DNA of 64,000 nt from Mastigias papua (GCA_964019165.1 OZ025272.1:16779093-16843092), one strand, 5' to 3'; numbered from the stretch's first letter, positions 1 to 22,646 are shown. Numbers and translations: made by a program. Notes: a model not told the origin generated them from the sequence alone.

Positions 1-1149
1 ACCAAGATGGCCGCCACTACGAAACCTTGATGTTTATCTAGCACCATTAGGAGTTTCTTGTAAAACCGTGTGTAGATCAAAGGGTAGGTATAGCAACTAC
101 CAATAAAAAGTTTCTGACAAATGCACGCCTTGTAGTGTAAACTGTATTTAGAACGAGCTTAAGAGATGTAGAAGCGACATTATTAAACAATGGGTAATTT
201 TGGGATAGTTCATTTGAGATAGTTAATACCATCCAACGAGTGAATATATTTGCGTGTTAATTATATTATATATATATAATTATATATAGATATAAATATA
301 TATTTATGCATGTATTACATTCTCCACAGGACGAATATGTGAGCCAACCTTTTTTAGTGATATAAATAATGTGGAAACTTTTGAAAGGTGAGTTGGTGAT
401 ATCTGTTTGTCTTATTATCGATAATTATTTGCAAAGTTATATTTCTATTTTTTAACCACAACGTGCATTCAGGCATACTTGATTTCTTAAGAAACTTAAT
501 TACAATAAAACCGGAAGAAACTTAAGCTATCATACGAAGTATAGTAACAAATGTAAGATTAACAGCTACCATACGAAGTATATTAGTGCTGATCTTCCAT
601 GGATTTGTGCAAAAGTAATTTGGGAAATTAAGTTATGTTAGTTGTTCATGTTCAAATTTATTATGGTCTAGATTGAATATTGAATTTTGTAATCGTTTGT
701 GAATTTGATGAGACACTTCAGATTGATATCGCATTCAGATACTTGCCTTAAGTAGAGGCGGTTTTTGCAGTTTAGTCTATGTTACAAGTATTAGAAATGT
801 TAAAAGTTTTATGCATACATCAGCAGACACTGTTGAACTTTGAATTATGATACTTTCATATCTGATATTTTTTTCTATTCACAATTACAAATATTTTCAA
901 AAGATTTAGAGTAAAGTTAAATCGATTGCTCTGCATTTTGTTTTTTTCAGTGTTGGAATCAAATGCAGAAATGCCGTAGTTGAAAATAAACTTAACTATC
1001 CGACATATCATCCACGGAATGGAACATGTTACCTTCAAAAGAATGTATTTTATTTCAGTTGTGTTGCTGAAGATTCCAAATCACATAGGTTATGTCCTTG
1101 TAGGAATTTCATGCAAGGACAGACAGCGCTTTGCGTTGGCTGTCTGTGA
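1..1149 (+). CDS. MGAT5-like glycosyltransferase, copy 1 (3' end only)
   Basis: Three terminal coding exons of an alpha-1,6-mannosylglycoprotein 6-beta-N-acetylglucosaminyltransferase (GnT-V, family GT18): about 1-83, 330-387 and 951-1149, stop TGA 1147-1149. Phases match (1, then 2). The exons encode PRWPPLRNLDVYLAPLGV, then RICEPTFFSDINNVETFE, then the Cys-rich tail ending CPCRNFMQGQTALCVGCL, which is characteristic of MGAT5 C-termini. The rest of the gene lies left of the window. All three exons are open and splice sites look intact, so I see no sign of a pseudogene. Compared with the complete copy downstream, the last exon has the same length (199 bp) and appears to differ at one base (R versus W in YHPRNG/YHPWNG), while the preceding exon has about three amino-acid changes and the introns have diverged and gained insertions. 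Known role of the family: adds beta-1,6 GlcNAc branches to N-glycans in the medial Golgi. Confidence 0.85.
428..640. repeat. Insertion-like segment in copy 1 last intron
   Basis: The last intron of MGAT5 copy 1 begins like that of copy 2 (shared up to about 427). It then carries about 200 bp absent from copy 2, including two copies of a short motif CATACGAAGTATA (about 531-543 and 571-583), before homology returns near 640. This is probably a small insertion. The family is not recognised. Confidence 0.4.
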
Positions 1150-1578
1150 CGTCCTTAGAACTTGAATCAATAATGCGTTGCATACATATGTTCAAACGTC
1201 TGTGCCATATGTTTTAATGTAGGACTTTGTGAGTTAATTTATATTAGATGCTTTGAATTGAATTCCTATAAAATATGTTCTCTAAAGTTGTCTGCAAATT
1301 GATGTTTCAGACAGTGTTCGTCAACTTTCAGCTTTGCCAATAGTTTTCAACTCTGAGTGCTACATGCAGCACTCACCAGATTGTTTTGCAATCCACCCAT
1401 GTTTATCCGTTCAATCTCATATAGCGTATACTGTACAAGCGTTGGGACGTTTGATCATCCACTTGTGTTTAGCCGTAGGACATTGTACATTAATTGGTGT
1501 ACAGACATTACATCGCTTGCCCTGTTTTTCCATTTACCATCGGACTCGACAAGTATTTCTTTGCATTGTTGTTCATCA
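1150..1578. other. Intergenic: shared MGAT5 3' flank, then unique sequence
   Basis: The first 25 or so bases after the stop match the 3' flank of the second MGAT5 copy, then similarity is lost. No gene, RNA or repeat recognised beyond that. The short open frames here lack any recognisable family. Confidence 0.5.
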
Positions 1579-2387
1579 TATTTCTATGGTGGCCCATAAG
1601 TGCACATCAAATTTGAATTCTTCACACCAAAATCAAATTCGTCACACGGAATTCAAATTTGTCAAACCAAATTTAAATTTGCTAGATCATCAACAAAATG
1701 TTAGCTCATTACTTATGTATCTTCCGGGCTGCCTTAGGCGGCGTCACCCCCCCCCCCCCCCAATGCTTAATCAACTATCTTTTGTAATATTGCAAATGAC
1801 TTGATGTTTTTATTAACTGTCATGGAAACAGCGGAACGGACTCTGAAGAACGTACTTAAGTCGGCTTACGTCGATGGGACTGAGTAGAAGATGTAAAGAA
1901 GTCGGCGAGGAGAAAGTTAGGACAAGAATTAGACAAAAGATGGATAGGGCTGGGGATCTGTTCTTAAATCTTCTCTTCAGAGTGCGTAAACTCTTGCCAA
2001 TATGATGGCATTCTGTCAAAAATGCAAGAATCACTTTATATTTGTATAATTCAAAGAAGTACGTCCTAATAGCTATGATCTCCATTTTCAATATAATTCC
2101 ACATGAAGAATAAAATGTATCTTTTGACTGCGGGTTATCTTCACATGCTTCAAATTTCCTTGCTACAAGCAGCCATTCTTCATCCTTCTCGTCAGCCATG
2201 TTTCCGTTGTTTCCACCAAGTTATTCATGACCTCCTAGTTATGGACAACACTTTTGTTAACATTGTGGAGAATGTAAACATACTGAATTCAACTTTGGTG
2301 TGACGAATTTGAATTTGGTGTGAAGAATTTGAATTTGGTGTGAAGAATTTGAATTTGATGTGCACTTGTGAGTCACGGTATATTTTA
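1578..2387. mobile_element. Foldback element with satellite-like terminal inverted repeats
   Basis: Inverted ends: left arm about 1578-1683 (CCATAAGTGCACATCAAATT, then repeated CAAATT/TTCACACC units), right arm about 2284-2387 (the reverse: units of GAATTTGAATTTGGTGTGAA, ending GATGTGCACTTGTGAG). Arms are imperfect tandem repeats of about 20 bp. The interior includes a C14 run (1748-1761) and a 128-codon minus-strand open frame (2199-1813; starts MADEKDEEWLLVARKFEAC) with no family I recognise. No transposase seen. It is a non-autonomous element, possibly carrying a captured fragment. Confidence 0.6.
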
Positions 2388-4680
2388 GTATTGAAGCTCA
2401 ATGTATGTTTATGCAAATTAGATTCAAACTAGAACCACGAATATTGACAATAGAGTTTCGGATGACAACCGGATTTGGAAAGAAATCATGTTTGATCTTT
2501 TTTGCATGTTGTTTGGAAGTTAGGAAGACCTGTCTTGCTGCATTCATTCTTTGGTTGCATGGAAGAAATCTGCCGCCAGCAACATTAATTAGGACAGATA
2601 TTGACCCATTTTACTTAATATCAATGAGCTTTGACTAACTTCGAATCAGCATTTACTTCTTTTGTTGGCATTGAATTGAATCGATGTGCCGTTTCATGGG
2701 AAGAATTGGAGATTGAGCAAACAGTGCACCTTCACTTGTATAGACTCTTTATTTCCCATTTAGTTATCTTCCCTTTTTAATTGACGAAAAAGTAATCACG
2801 GAACAGAATTTGCACAGAGCAAACAAGACATCTATAGCGAGGGGCGTCTTTCCAAGTCTCCAATTTCACCTAGTGTAAAATTTATCGACGTGTCACTCTA
2901 CTATACCAATTTCTGTCCAAAAAGGACCGTGACGCATTGAAAATTAGCAAATAGCAGAAGGGTTGGTATGCAACACCATGGGAACAGTCTATGAGTTATG
3001 AAACGAGAGGACCTCGCAAGTTTCGAAAGATTACCTGGTCAATTCTCATCGTTACAACTGCCTTGATATGTCATCTCGTTAAGGAAGCTTTCTGAAATTC
3101 TAAGAGATATTCCTCTTGAGGCCAGTTTGGCGGCGTGGTAAGTGCTTTAGTGAAATGTTTTTTTAATATCCAGGAACTTAAATTAAGTAAGTTTACAATA
3201 CCACTTTGCAGAATTTATGGACTGGTAGACGGAGCGCGAATAGAAATTCTCCTGGCAAGAATCATTTCGTACAAGAAGCTACGCTTTTAGCGCCATATAT
3301 TTGCACCGAATTTGTTCTTTTTGCAAGAAATTTTTTGTACTGCAGTACCAACTAATTCTTACACTGCTATTATTCATTTCAAGATCGCTTTTTAAATATT
3401 CAAGACCAATATCTTTAATGCCCTGTTTAAATATACTGTAAACGCTGGGTAAAATTTTATCTGTAATAGTTTGTAACGTTTCTCGTCCCCTGATGTTTTC
3501 AATATCTGTGATATCATATGTTTTGATGTATATTGAACACCGTACTATAGCCACTTTACATGAAGAACAATTCATCAGACGACTCGTATATCAAAGTAGC
3601 AGATATATATATATCTGGAAAATAGTGGTGATTTTTTTGCTGTGTGGAGAACGGTATGTTTTTTGGTAGTGATCGCAGTGCATTTGACCCCATTTGCAGA
3701 ATGGATTATTATCACCGCCATAGATAGAGACATGTCATTTAAAGATGGACGCCTGATGTAGATATGAGTCCTTATTTCGCTTTCGCAAAATATGTTGAAT
3801 TTAAACTGAAATTCTGAATTTTTCTTCTAATATTTGACTGGATGTACATAGGTAGTGATTGAGGCAGGGTTTTTCTAATGTGCAGTTCTACACAAAATGT
3901 ACAGTTCTAAAAACTCTGTGTACAGTTCTAGAGAGAGATCTGTGCAGATTACATTGTATATCTTGCAAGAGAGATTCTAGTTAAAGTCGAGTGTTGTCTA
4001 CACATTGTCATTTACAACAAGCATTCATTTCATTTTAAATTCTTTAGGCAGGGCAACAAAACATGCATAATTTCAGTGCTTGCTGGACAGGGGCATGTAC
4101 TTTATGCTTATATGAATTATGGGCTCCTCCGCAATATGGCAGCCACGAGAAAAATATGCAGTCCTAAATTTTCCTTAATGAAAACTCTGGATTGAGGCAT
4201 GATAACCATCCTGCTACCTATATTATCATTAGCATTTGCAAGCTACTACAATAATGGAAATGAACATATTTTGCATGTTTACCTGATTTAAATCAACCTT
4301 AGAGAAAAAATCCAGACGCTTGATAATAAGATAAATATATGGACGGCCAAAATGACCTTTGTCAGTCGTAACGTAAAGCGTGATAATGGAAATCCTGAAA
4401 TGGAATGTGTATCGTCCGCAAAGATGTGGGATAATTCAACTAAAATGAGAATCTCCCTTTTAACTATTTTCTTTTCCTTTTGTTGTGGCAATTGCAAACC
4501 AGTTTATTTGTCTGGATTTTATCCTAGCGTAAACTTTTTAAAATTGAAATGAAAAATTAGTAAGCAAATTGGCAACTAGAAGATGATAGTGCCTATTTGT
4601 CACAATTTATATAAATTTCTGCCATAATAACTTGTGCTCAATTTGCTCATCATGAAATGAAATTTCACTGAATATCTTCC
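2388..4680. other. Intergenic region between the two MGAT5 copies
   Basis: About 2.3 kb with no recognisable gene. A minus-strand open frame of 98 codons (3575-3279) has no known motif and no splice or codon evidence. A short passage (3880-3960) repeats TACAGTTCTA a few times. I see nothing else I can support. Confidence 0.5.
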
Positions 4681-4683
4681 CCA

Positions 4684-4690
4684 TATAAAA
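4684..4690 (+). promoter_or_regulatory. Candidate TATA box of MGAT5 copy 2
   Basis: TATAAAA lies 62 bp upstream of the ATG at 4746, leaving room for a start site about 30 bp downstream and a very short 5' UTR. No other core element was identified. The motif is common in AT-rich DNA, so this is a candidate only. Confidence 0.35.
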
Positions 4691-4745
4691 CGTTGCGCTC
4701 TTCATTTTAGATTGGTCTTCCAAGTGCTATCACTGGCGAGCGAAA

Positions 4746-15272
<10,527 letters not shown>

Positions 15273-15524
15273 CGTCCTTAGAACTTGAATCAATACAGTA
15301 ATATGGTGTTTACAAATGTGCATACTCCATTGTCTTGAATTGCGTTGCAATATGAGATGTCTTCTTGATTTATCTTGAGTTAGAGGAATGTGAAAGCATA
15401 CAGAAGACAAGAAGATATGACGTGTGATTATTCTTGAAACTTGCTCACGTGAACCGTTCCCCAATACCATTTAAATCCTCCCTCGTGTGCTCTTACAGTA
15501 ATTGTAAACCCAAACTCTGGATAT

Positions 15525-15960
15525 ACACTCTTTTATAAGAGTATAATCTACAAGAATATTAAGGATCAAAATCACGGAAATTTAAGAATAATTTGAGAAT
15601 AGTGCAAGGCTCAACCTTCATCAAGGCTTAGATCCTTTGCCTATTTGATTTTCTTCGAAGAACAGAATAAGTGTGAGCATCACTTATCGGCTCTTTGAGT
15701 TATTACACTATAATGCGACTCAGCAACTCTTTGGGGAGTGTCAACTACTCACTTTTCATAATATGAATATAGTCAATACGAGTATTATTGCTCAGTCACT
15801 AATAGTTAAGAATGATTTAAGAATATTCTTAGTCTCTAAACAAAACAAATTAAGAATATTGAGGCTCAGCGAAAAATGGGGTATTCGTGTAAAAGCGTGT
15901 AGGTTAGATATATTGGATTTTTTCTTATCGAATTGTTTTTATGTTTTCGTTTATCAATAA
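15525..15960. repeat. Dispersed repeat family R1, copy 1
   Basis: Diverged but clear match to 36440-36815: shared AATTTAAGAATAAT, GTGCAAGGCTCA, CATCAAGGCTTAGA, GTGAGCATCACTTATC, TTACACTATAATG, GACTCAGCAACTCTT, AACAT/TATTCTTAG and TGAGGCTCA segments in the same order and orientation. Non-coding and probably a SINE or MITE family; termini not resolved. Lies just downstream of MGAT5. Confidence 0.6.
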
Positions 15961-16510
15961 TTGAAGAGATTCCACATTTTTTTTTATAAGAATATGGTTT
16001 ATATAAGAAAACTCGGCTGCTAAAAATAGTTAAGAAAGTTCATTACTGAATTTCAGTTATATGGTTAAAGTTATTTAGGTTGATGTACGTGTACTGTGGG
16101 AGGGAGCCTTGCGTCATCTCTTCAACGTCATAGATCACGAATAACCGCTGTGTGGAAGTAAAGGGTAGCATAACAAGACATTCTAAACCATAGAACACAC
16201 CCAATTCGTTTCTGTTAAAATTTCAAATTATTTCGCACTTATGAATAGCAGTTGTTCCCCTGTGGTGATAACGGTTTTTAAATACTTCATTCAGGAATCT
16301 CACGTCACCGTTCATGTCATAAGCCAATAAATCGATTGTTTTGGTGTAAAATGCAGACTAGCAGAAGTAGCTTGACCCAATATTACAGTACAGTACTTCT
16401 TATTCGATCTTTTCACAACACGACAAAGACCATAGATGCAACCAGCCAGTAACGTAGATGGAGGGAGGCCAGGTAGGGCAAAAACCCCCTGTAGAGCAAG
16501 GCTACTTTTA

Positions 16511-17141
16511 GCCTGGTACTCACTAGACGATTATCACGATTATCACGATTGAATTCTTTTGTTGACAGCAGGATGTTCAGCTTAACATGTACTCATTAGC
16601 AATCGCGTCAATCGTCTATTCGATATGGATGTTGATCAGAGTATAAATCTGGTACTATAGGGCAATGTTTGCGTGCTAAGAAAGCACAGGGAGAGAAGAG
16701 AGGACCTAAAAACTCAAGAGCAAATGCTAAGGCATTAGGTCAAGGATATCTTTAGAAATAAAACTTCCAGCGAATATCATGAATCAGTGCAAGAAATAAG
16801 GCAGATTTGATCATTTGTAGGGTCTTCTAGAAGAAAAGAGAAGTTGGGAAGATACACACACTGAGTTTCTCAAATATATTGATAGTTTTCGACGATTTCT
16901 TGTCTCGCATGCACTCTTTTCCTTCAAAAATTCCTCAGATGCCTGCTAAACAATAGGTGTGACTGCAATCTGTCACGATTATCGCGAAAAGATATCAAAA
17001 GTTTTTGATATCTTTTCGCGATAATCGTTGATGGATATGTCACGATTATCACGATTACGTTGATGTACTCACTGTGGATTATCACGATTACAGCTTATCG
17101 TAATCGTGATAATCGTGATAATCGTCAAGTGAGTACCAGGC
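16511..17141. mobile_element. MITE with TA target-site duplication and iterated ATCACGATT ends
   Basis: Ends are GCCTGGTACTCACT (16511) and AGTGAGTACCAGGC (to 17141), flanked on both sides by TA (16509-16510, 17142-17143). TIRs continue inward with tandem ATTATCACG units (about 40 bp). The centre has a perfect palindrome, arms 16976-17000 and 17003-17027 around GT, and further CGATTATCACGATT units. No open frame of note. TA duplication suggests Tc1/mariner- or PIF-type mobilisation (inference). Confidence 0.8.
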
Positions 17142-17826
17142 TATAAAGCAAAGAATGCTGGTGTGTATTAACAACCTCATTAGAGTTTGTTTACAAAAAG
17201 AATCCTTGTGAAAATCCTAGCTGTGTTCTTATTTATTGGTAAATTGAGCTTCGATGTTCTTATACAACTACACGGATGTTATGCTTTCCGTGGTCTGGAT
17301 TTTACAGTACACTGCTATACAAACAGGCACAATAAACCGGATATTATGTTGTGCACAGATCCTGGTGTGTTGGCTATTTTGGAGGATGTTAACACCACCA
17401 TTCACTAGTATTGTTTGTGTCAGAAAGGTAGAGCTACCGAAGCCAACTTGACATAGCAGAGCCCAGAGCTAAGCAAGGACATATGGTCGAAGGTATCACT
17501 GTTTTGTTCCAGCAAGGTATGTAGCATATTTCTATTGACTGTTGTAATGGTAGGTACAAACTTCTTAAAAGCCTGACACGAGAGATTTGCCAGTTCGGTT
17601 GAATGGAGAACTACTTTTGTATCTGATTGACATTCAGTTTCACTTTAGGGAATGGATTGATATGAGCCACATACTCTTTAATTGTAGCTGTAGTGATGAA
17701 TGTATCGAGTGAGTAGCTGCTCTAATCCTGTAACGGTGAATGGTTAAACATGTAGTAACCAAGTTAGTTTTGTCCCTCAGTGCACTTAGTCATACTTCTA
17801 TTTTTATGTTCAAATGCTTAGAGGTA
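17142..17826. other. Unassigned intergenic sequence
   Basis: About 690 bp between two transposons. Short open frames only (for example 17187-17408), with no recognised domain and no matching splice pattern. Confidence 0.4.
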
Positions 17827-17899
17827 GACTATCAAACTTACGTGTCTAGAGAATCAGATTCAGATTCAGATTCGAAGTTATTGCGCAATACTCTTGAAG

Positions 17900-18620
17900 G
17901 AAGGCAAACTTTCCAAACATGCAACGAGAACCAACTTCAGTTTCCTATTACAACAACATACAGTCAAAGCACTCTCAAATACACCAATACAGTAGCTTGT
18001 GCCATGTATAACTTTTTCTAAAAAACGATGTTTATACGAAATAGTACTTAGGCCTTATGCATAGTACTAACTTAACAATGTTGACCCCCGTGTTTAGGAG
18101 TTAGAAATTTGGCATAAAATTTCTATTACAAGAATGTACAGTAAAGGAACTCTCAAATACGCTAATACAGTAATCTGTGCGATGTATAGTTTTTTCTAAA
18201 AAACGATGTTTATACGAAATAGTACTTAGGCCTTATGCATAGTACTAACTCAACAATGCTGATCCCCGTGTTTAGGAGTTAGAAATTTGGCATAAAATTT
18301 CTATTACAAGAATGTACAGTAAAGGAACTCTCAAATACGCTAATACAGTAATCTGTGCGATGTATAGTTTTTTCTAAAAAACGATGTTTATACGGAATAG
18401 TACTTAGGCCTTATGCATAGTACTAACTCAACAATGCTGACCCCCGTGTTTAGGAGTTAAAAATTTTGCATAAAATTGCTATTACAACAATATACAGTGA
18501 AAGCACTCTCAAATACACCAATACAGTAGCTTGTGTCATGTATAACTATTTCTAAACAACTATGTTTATGCAAAATATGGCTTAGGCTTTATACCTAGTA
18601 CTGCTTGAATAATGCTATTG
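17900..18620 (+). repeat. 178-bp tandem repeat array, left TIR
   Basis: The landmark AAACGATGTTTATACG recurs at about 18023, 18201 and 18379, giving a period of 178 bp. Each unit also contains ACTCTCAAATAC, TGTATA.CT/GTTTTTTCTA and CCCCGTGTTTAGGAGTTA. The last unit is more diverged. Apparent reading frames (for example 17740-18021) are incidental. Confidence 0.9.
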
Positions 18621-18639
18621 CTAGTATCAAAGTTTTCAT

Positions 18640-19090
18640 TAAGTCAAGGACATAAAAATTGGGGACCATTTAGAATGTACTCAACCGATAAATTTCGGTA
18701 TTGTCCGTTTTGTTACGAGCTGTTATAAGGGGTTCGAATGGTATAATGTTTTGAATGCGGAGAATACCAAATTGGTTAGTATTGGTCAGTTCCCTGGACT
18801 GGAGCAGAAGCACCAGGAAGAAAGACATTTTGCCCACATTTCAGGAGCCATGTGTGTTTGCTTTTTATAAGAAAGTAGTCGATAAAAGCCCAGTGCTCAG
18901 CTACACATGCAGGGAAATTCATTTGTATATCTCTGGAATATTCAACCGTTTTCTCATATTTTCGGGCATGAAGCAGAGTTTACTAATATCGGTCAAGGCT
19001 GGTCCTTTCAATGTTTCGTAGCAAGTGAAGGAAGCGGCCCTGGATGTTGCAAATGTATTGCAAAGGGTAGGTGTATGTGGAATATTGCGA
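18640..19090 (+). other. Possible captured exon inside the Foldback element
   Basis: From about 18886 to 19066 a frame reads smoothly (GHEAEFTNIGQGWSF then QCFVASEGSGPGCCKCIAKG) and ends at a good donor (AAAGG/GTAGGT). Composition looks protein-like rather than random, with a Cys cluster, but I do not recognise the family and upstream frames are broken by stops. It could be a gene fragment carried by the transposon, or chance. Confidence 0.25.
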
Positions 19091-19683
19091 CAATGAGTAT
19101 TACATGATTTCTGAATGATCCCGTATAGAATGACGAACCTGCCTATAAACATTACTTTGATAATGTTCAGTTGCTATCAGTATCAGCATATTGTTTTATA
19201 AACTTTTGCAACTTTCTTCATCAAAATTGAGCTTTGTGCTACGTGCCAGCTTAACAGGTCTTGTTCCACTTACAACACGATTTCACATAGTTCATCACCG
19301 TGTTTACAACAAACCGTTTGAGCCAGGGCTCTCTATACTTTATGATTTCATTGAGCTATTCTTCGGTTTTACCATTTAGCAGATCAACATGCCCCTGACA
19401 TATTACGAGAAAAATGAACGTGTATAGTACATTACCGCTGGAGGACTCAGAAAATTATAACAACTAATCGTATCAAACTTCAGATTTCAGATTTTCATTT
19501 CTAGTAATAGCCTATGTACAATTTACATCGCATATGAAAGGGACAAGGCAAATTATTCCACTTCTAGTTGTAACCAAATACTGATGAAGATATGTCGCAT
19601 TAAACTCTCAATTAGTTTTCAGGGTCTCATCTACACCTTCTACGCCACTAAACTGACAAGGCAATAGTTTCTCAGCTGAAACT

Positions 19684-19964
19684 ACAATGCCTGCCAAAAG
19701 TCTTGGAACACTTGCTATGATTTACGCTATAGATGAGCTATAGCATCCCATCCCCCGTTAAACAATGTTGTATGAAGCAAATATGGGCAACTCGAAGCCC
19801 AAAAGTGATGCGTGTTTTTAAAGCTACTGGTCTCCGCTATCGAATCAACATTGTTTCAGGGGGGGGGAGGGGGTCTACATTTTAAGTGGTGTCACGGAGA
19901 AGCGGCAGGAGTCGGAAATCAATACAATTGTGTGGGTGTTCCAACTACTTTTGGCAGGCATTGT
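19684..19964. mobile_element. 282-bp MITE, copy A (hAT-like TSD)
   Basis: TIRs ACAATGCCTGCCAAAAGT and ACTTTTGGCAGGCATTGT. Flanks CTGAAACT and CTGAATCT match at 7 of 8 bases, consistent with an 8-bp hAT-type target duplication. Interior contains a G9 run and no gene. Near-identical to the copy at 22365. Confidence 0.8.
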
Positions 19965-20399
19965 CTGAATCTCATATTTAAGGAGGACAGGTAGAGTTGC
20001 AACGATGGATCATACTAATAGGTTTTCGAGGGTGCTGATTTCATTTTTAGCGGAATCAGAGCCATATCTCCATGGGATCATTAGCTTTCGTGCTAATTTG
20101 ATGTCTTTATATGCAGTTTATTGACGACAATTCAGCAAAATGTCTAGAAATTTCAACTATAGTACAAATGCTGTCCAAAATAATTGAAATGCACTGCGAT
20201 CATCTCCTCTTCATATTATTAGCATATATCGGATATATGGGTAGAATTCTTAGATAGACAGCAGAGAAAATTAATAAACAAGTTATACGGTTTTATGTCA
20301 TTGGGGTATCTAAAAATGTATACATTGCAGTACATTACTAGTACAAGTGAGGTAACTGTAACTGATAATAAGTAAACCTTATTTTTTGTATATCATTAA

Positions 20400-21120
20400 A
20401 ATTATGTAGGAAGTTTCGAGCCTGCAACTTTTGCGCTCAAAGAATTGCCTTTTAAATAACAACCTGAGCTACATCAACTGGAAGCGAAATCTGTCCTCTC
20501 ATGAGATGGGGGATAAAAGCTGAGCCGTTACAAAGCTGAATATTTATATTTTACCGCATTTCCATATTGTACCAGTTAAGAAAACATTAATAGTAAGCGT
20601 AGAAGACTATTTCAGACTCTCATGGCACTGCAATGTCCTTATAACTATGCAGGAATAGTGTGAACAAAGATTATTTAATTGCCTACAGTAACGCTGGCAC
20701 TGAGGTAGTAGGCAGAAACAAGTTCTCCCCTGCAATAGTCCAATCCTTTCAGTCTGTTACAGCATCAGGAGTTATATTCAATCAGTCCAGTGTATGAAGC
20801 AGCATACAACTGACAGTTACCACTTTTATATGCCGTGCTATTAGAGAGGACACAAAAATAGTTCCATCTTACCCCACCAAACGCCCGAATATCGCTGCGT
20901 TATTGACGATCGGGAAATAGAAATCATTAGAAATCATCACTGTTCCTGGAAATCTTTCCGATTTCAAGCACGATGTTGATATTCAAAGCCAGAAAGCAGC
21001 TATATCCTGTGAATATTGTTGCGCAACATTACTACTACAATAACTATGTCATCAACTCCATAGACACGTAATTGTCCTTCGCAGTTTGCACGCTTCGCAT
21101 GACTTCATCTTTGTACACAA
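20400..21120. other. Core of the Foldback element, unassigned
   Basis: No open frame of useful length, no recognised repeat and no transposase motif visible on either strand. Confidence 0.4.
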
Positions 21121-21130
21121 TGGCTACGAG

Positions 21131-21534
21131 CAACGGTCTATAACGGTCTACACTTTCTATAACTCCCACTGTCCCTTCCAGTGAGAAGTATTACTCCACA
21201 AATGGTTCCCAAATGTTGTGCTTTATGTGCTAGTATGTGCATGTTGTGTATTCTCTGCCGAATAATGAGCAATTTCAGCAAAATTAGCAAATATCTCAAC
21301 GGTCTACACTTTTTTGAAAATAAATTTGACCTAGTATTAAACTATTTCACAAAAAGTGTAGACCGTTGACGTTTTCATCTTTTCCTCGGCAATGGTACAA
21401 TAACTGTACGCAATCTATTGCAGGTGAAATACTCGTTAGAACAGCTATCTTGTGCATAGTTCTCAATGTCGAAATCTCTACCATAAGATTTATTTTCATT
21501 TTCCAAAGTTTGTAGACCGTTGTGTAGACCGTTG
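21131..21534. mobile_element. Foldback MITE built from CAACGGTCTACAC units
   Basis: Left end CAACGGTCTATAACGGTCTA (21131) pairs with TAGACCGTTGTGTAGACCGT at the right (to 21534). A second internal inverted pair, CAACGGTCTACACTTTTTT (21298) and AAAAAGTGTAGACCGTTG (21353-21370), makes a hairpin in the middle. No coding capacity; nested in the larger Foldback element. Confidence 0.65.
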
Positions 21535-21682
21535 AGATAGTCGGCCATGACGTCAGTCATTATGCAAGTCAGTAGCCTCGATACTAAGAAGAGGGGTTCT
21601 ATACCTGTAACATTCATGGATCGGGCTCCTTCTAGAATAGGCACATTCGCACAAGGAAAAGCAGAGGAACGCACCACCTTCA

Positions 21683-21880
21683 TTATATATATATCGTGTA
21701 TATGAACATATAGATATTAATATAGGTATCAACATATATATAAAATATATATATTTATTCATATATATTTATATATATATTTGTATAAATGTATATTTAT
21801 ATATTAAGGTATTTACCTATATTTCTATATATTTATTTATACTTATATTTGTATATGTATATTTATCTATACATGGCTAT
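21683..21880. repeat. TA-rich simple sequence
   Basis: Irregular TATATA/TATTTA repeats of about 200 bp inside the Foldback core. Confidence 0.8.
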
Positions 21881-22364
21881 GCTTTAAATCCCCATGGCAG
21901 ATCTAGCTGATCAGCCTGAGTTAAACATCAAATAAAATAGAAAACAGATGCAATGCGCCAGTCAATACTTGATTGAAGGCCTAAAGCTTACCTATTGCTT
22001 AGACAATGATGCATTGTTGCTACTGTAAGATCAATTATAGGTAAACGACTCCGCAACTCTATTATCGAAATACACAAAGAAAAGGTGTAATCAAGACGAT
22101 TTCTTCTTTTCATATGCTCGTAGAGAGGTTAACTATCTGTTTCATTTGTGAATTTACTTCCTTCATTTACAATTCATTAGCAAAGACACATGACATCATA
22201 ATCATCATTGAATTTAGGGGATTTGTCAAGCCCCCTGCCAGTATCTCGGTAAGGTGTTACCTAATTGAGATTTCGTCAGCGGAAATGAAATCAGCGCCCT
22301 CAATTACCCCATGTTTGGGAAAGGTTGTACGGCTGTATCGTAAAGGTTCGAATATAAAATTCAG

Positions 22365-22646
22365 ACAATGCCTGCCAAAAGTCTTGGAACACTTGCTATG
22401 ATTTACGCTATAGATGAGCTATAGCATCCCATCCCCCGTTAAACAATGTTGTATGAAGCAAATATGGGCAACTCGAAGCCCAAAAGTGATGCGTGTTTTT
22501 AAAGCTACTGGTCTCCGCTATCGAATCAACATTGTTTCAGGGGGGGGGGAGGGGGTCTACATTTTAAGTGGTGTCACGGAGAAGCGGCAGGAGTCGGAAA
22601 TCAATACAATTGTGTGGGTGTTCCAACTACTTTTGGCAGGCATTGT
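22365..22646. mobile_element. 282-bp MITE, copy B
   Basis: Direct-orientation, near-identical copy of 19684-19964, differing mainly by one G in the homopolymer. Same TIRs, but its flanking 8-mers (AAATTCAG and AGCACGCA) do not match, so this copy has no visible TSD. Confidence 0.8.

Noticed and set aside
3279..3575. 98-aa minus-strand frame (MNCSSCKVAIVRCSIY)
   Set aside because: No recognisable family, no splice partners and ordinary length for chance in 64 kb. Kept only as a note in the intergenic entry.
17740..18021. 93-aa frame with a SDSDSDSK stretch, mirrored at 24435-24196
   Set aside because: Falls on the TCAGAT repeats and the satellite unit of the Foldback TIR. Same sequence on both ends, and the start differs outside the element.
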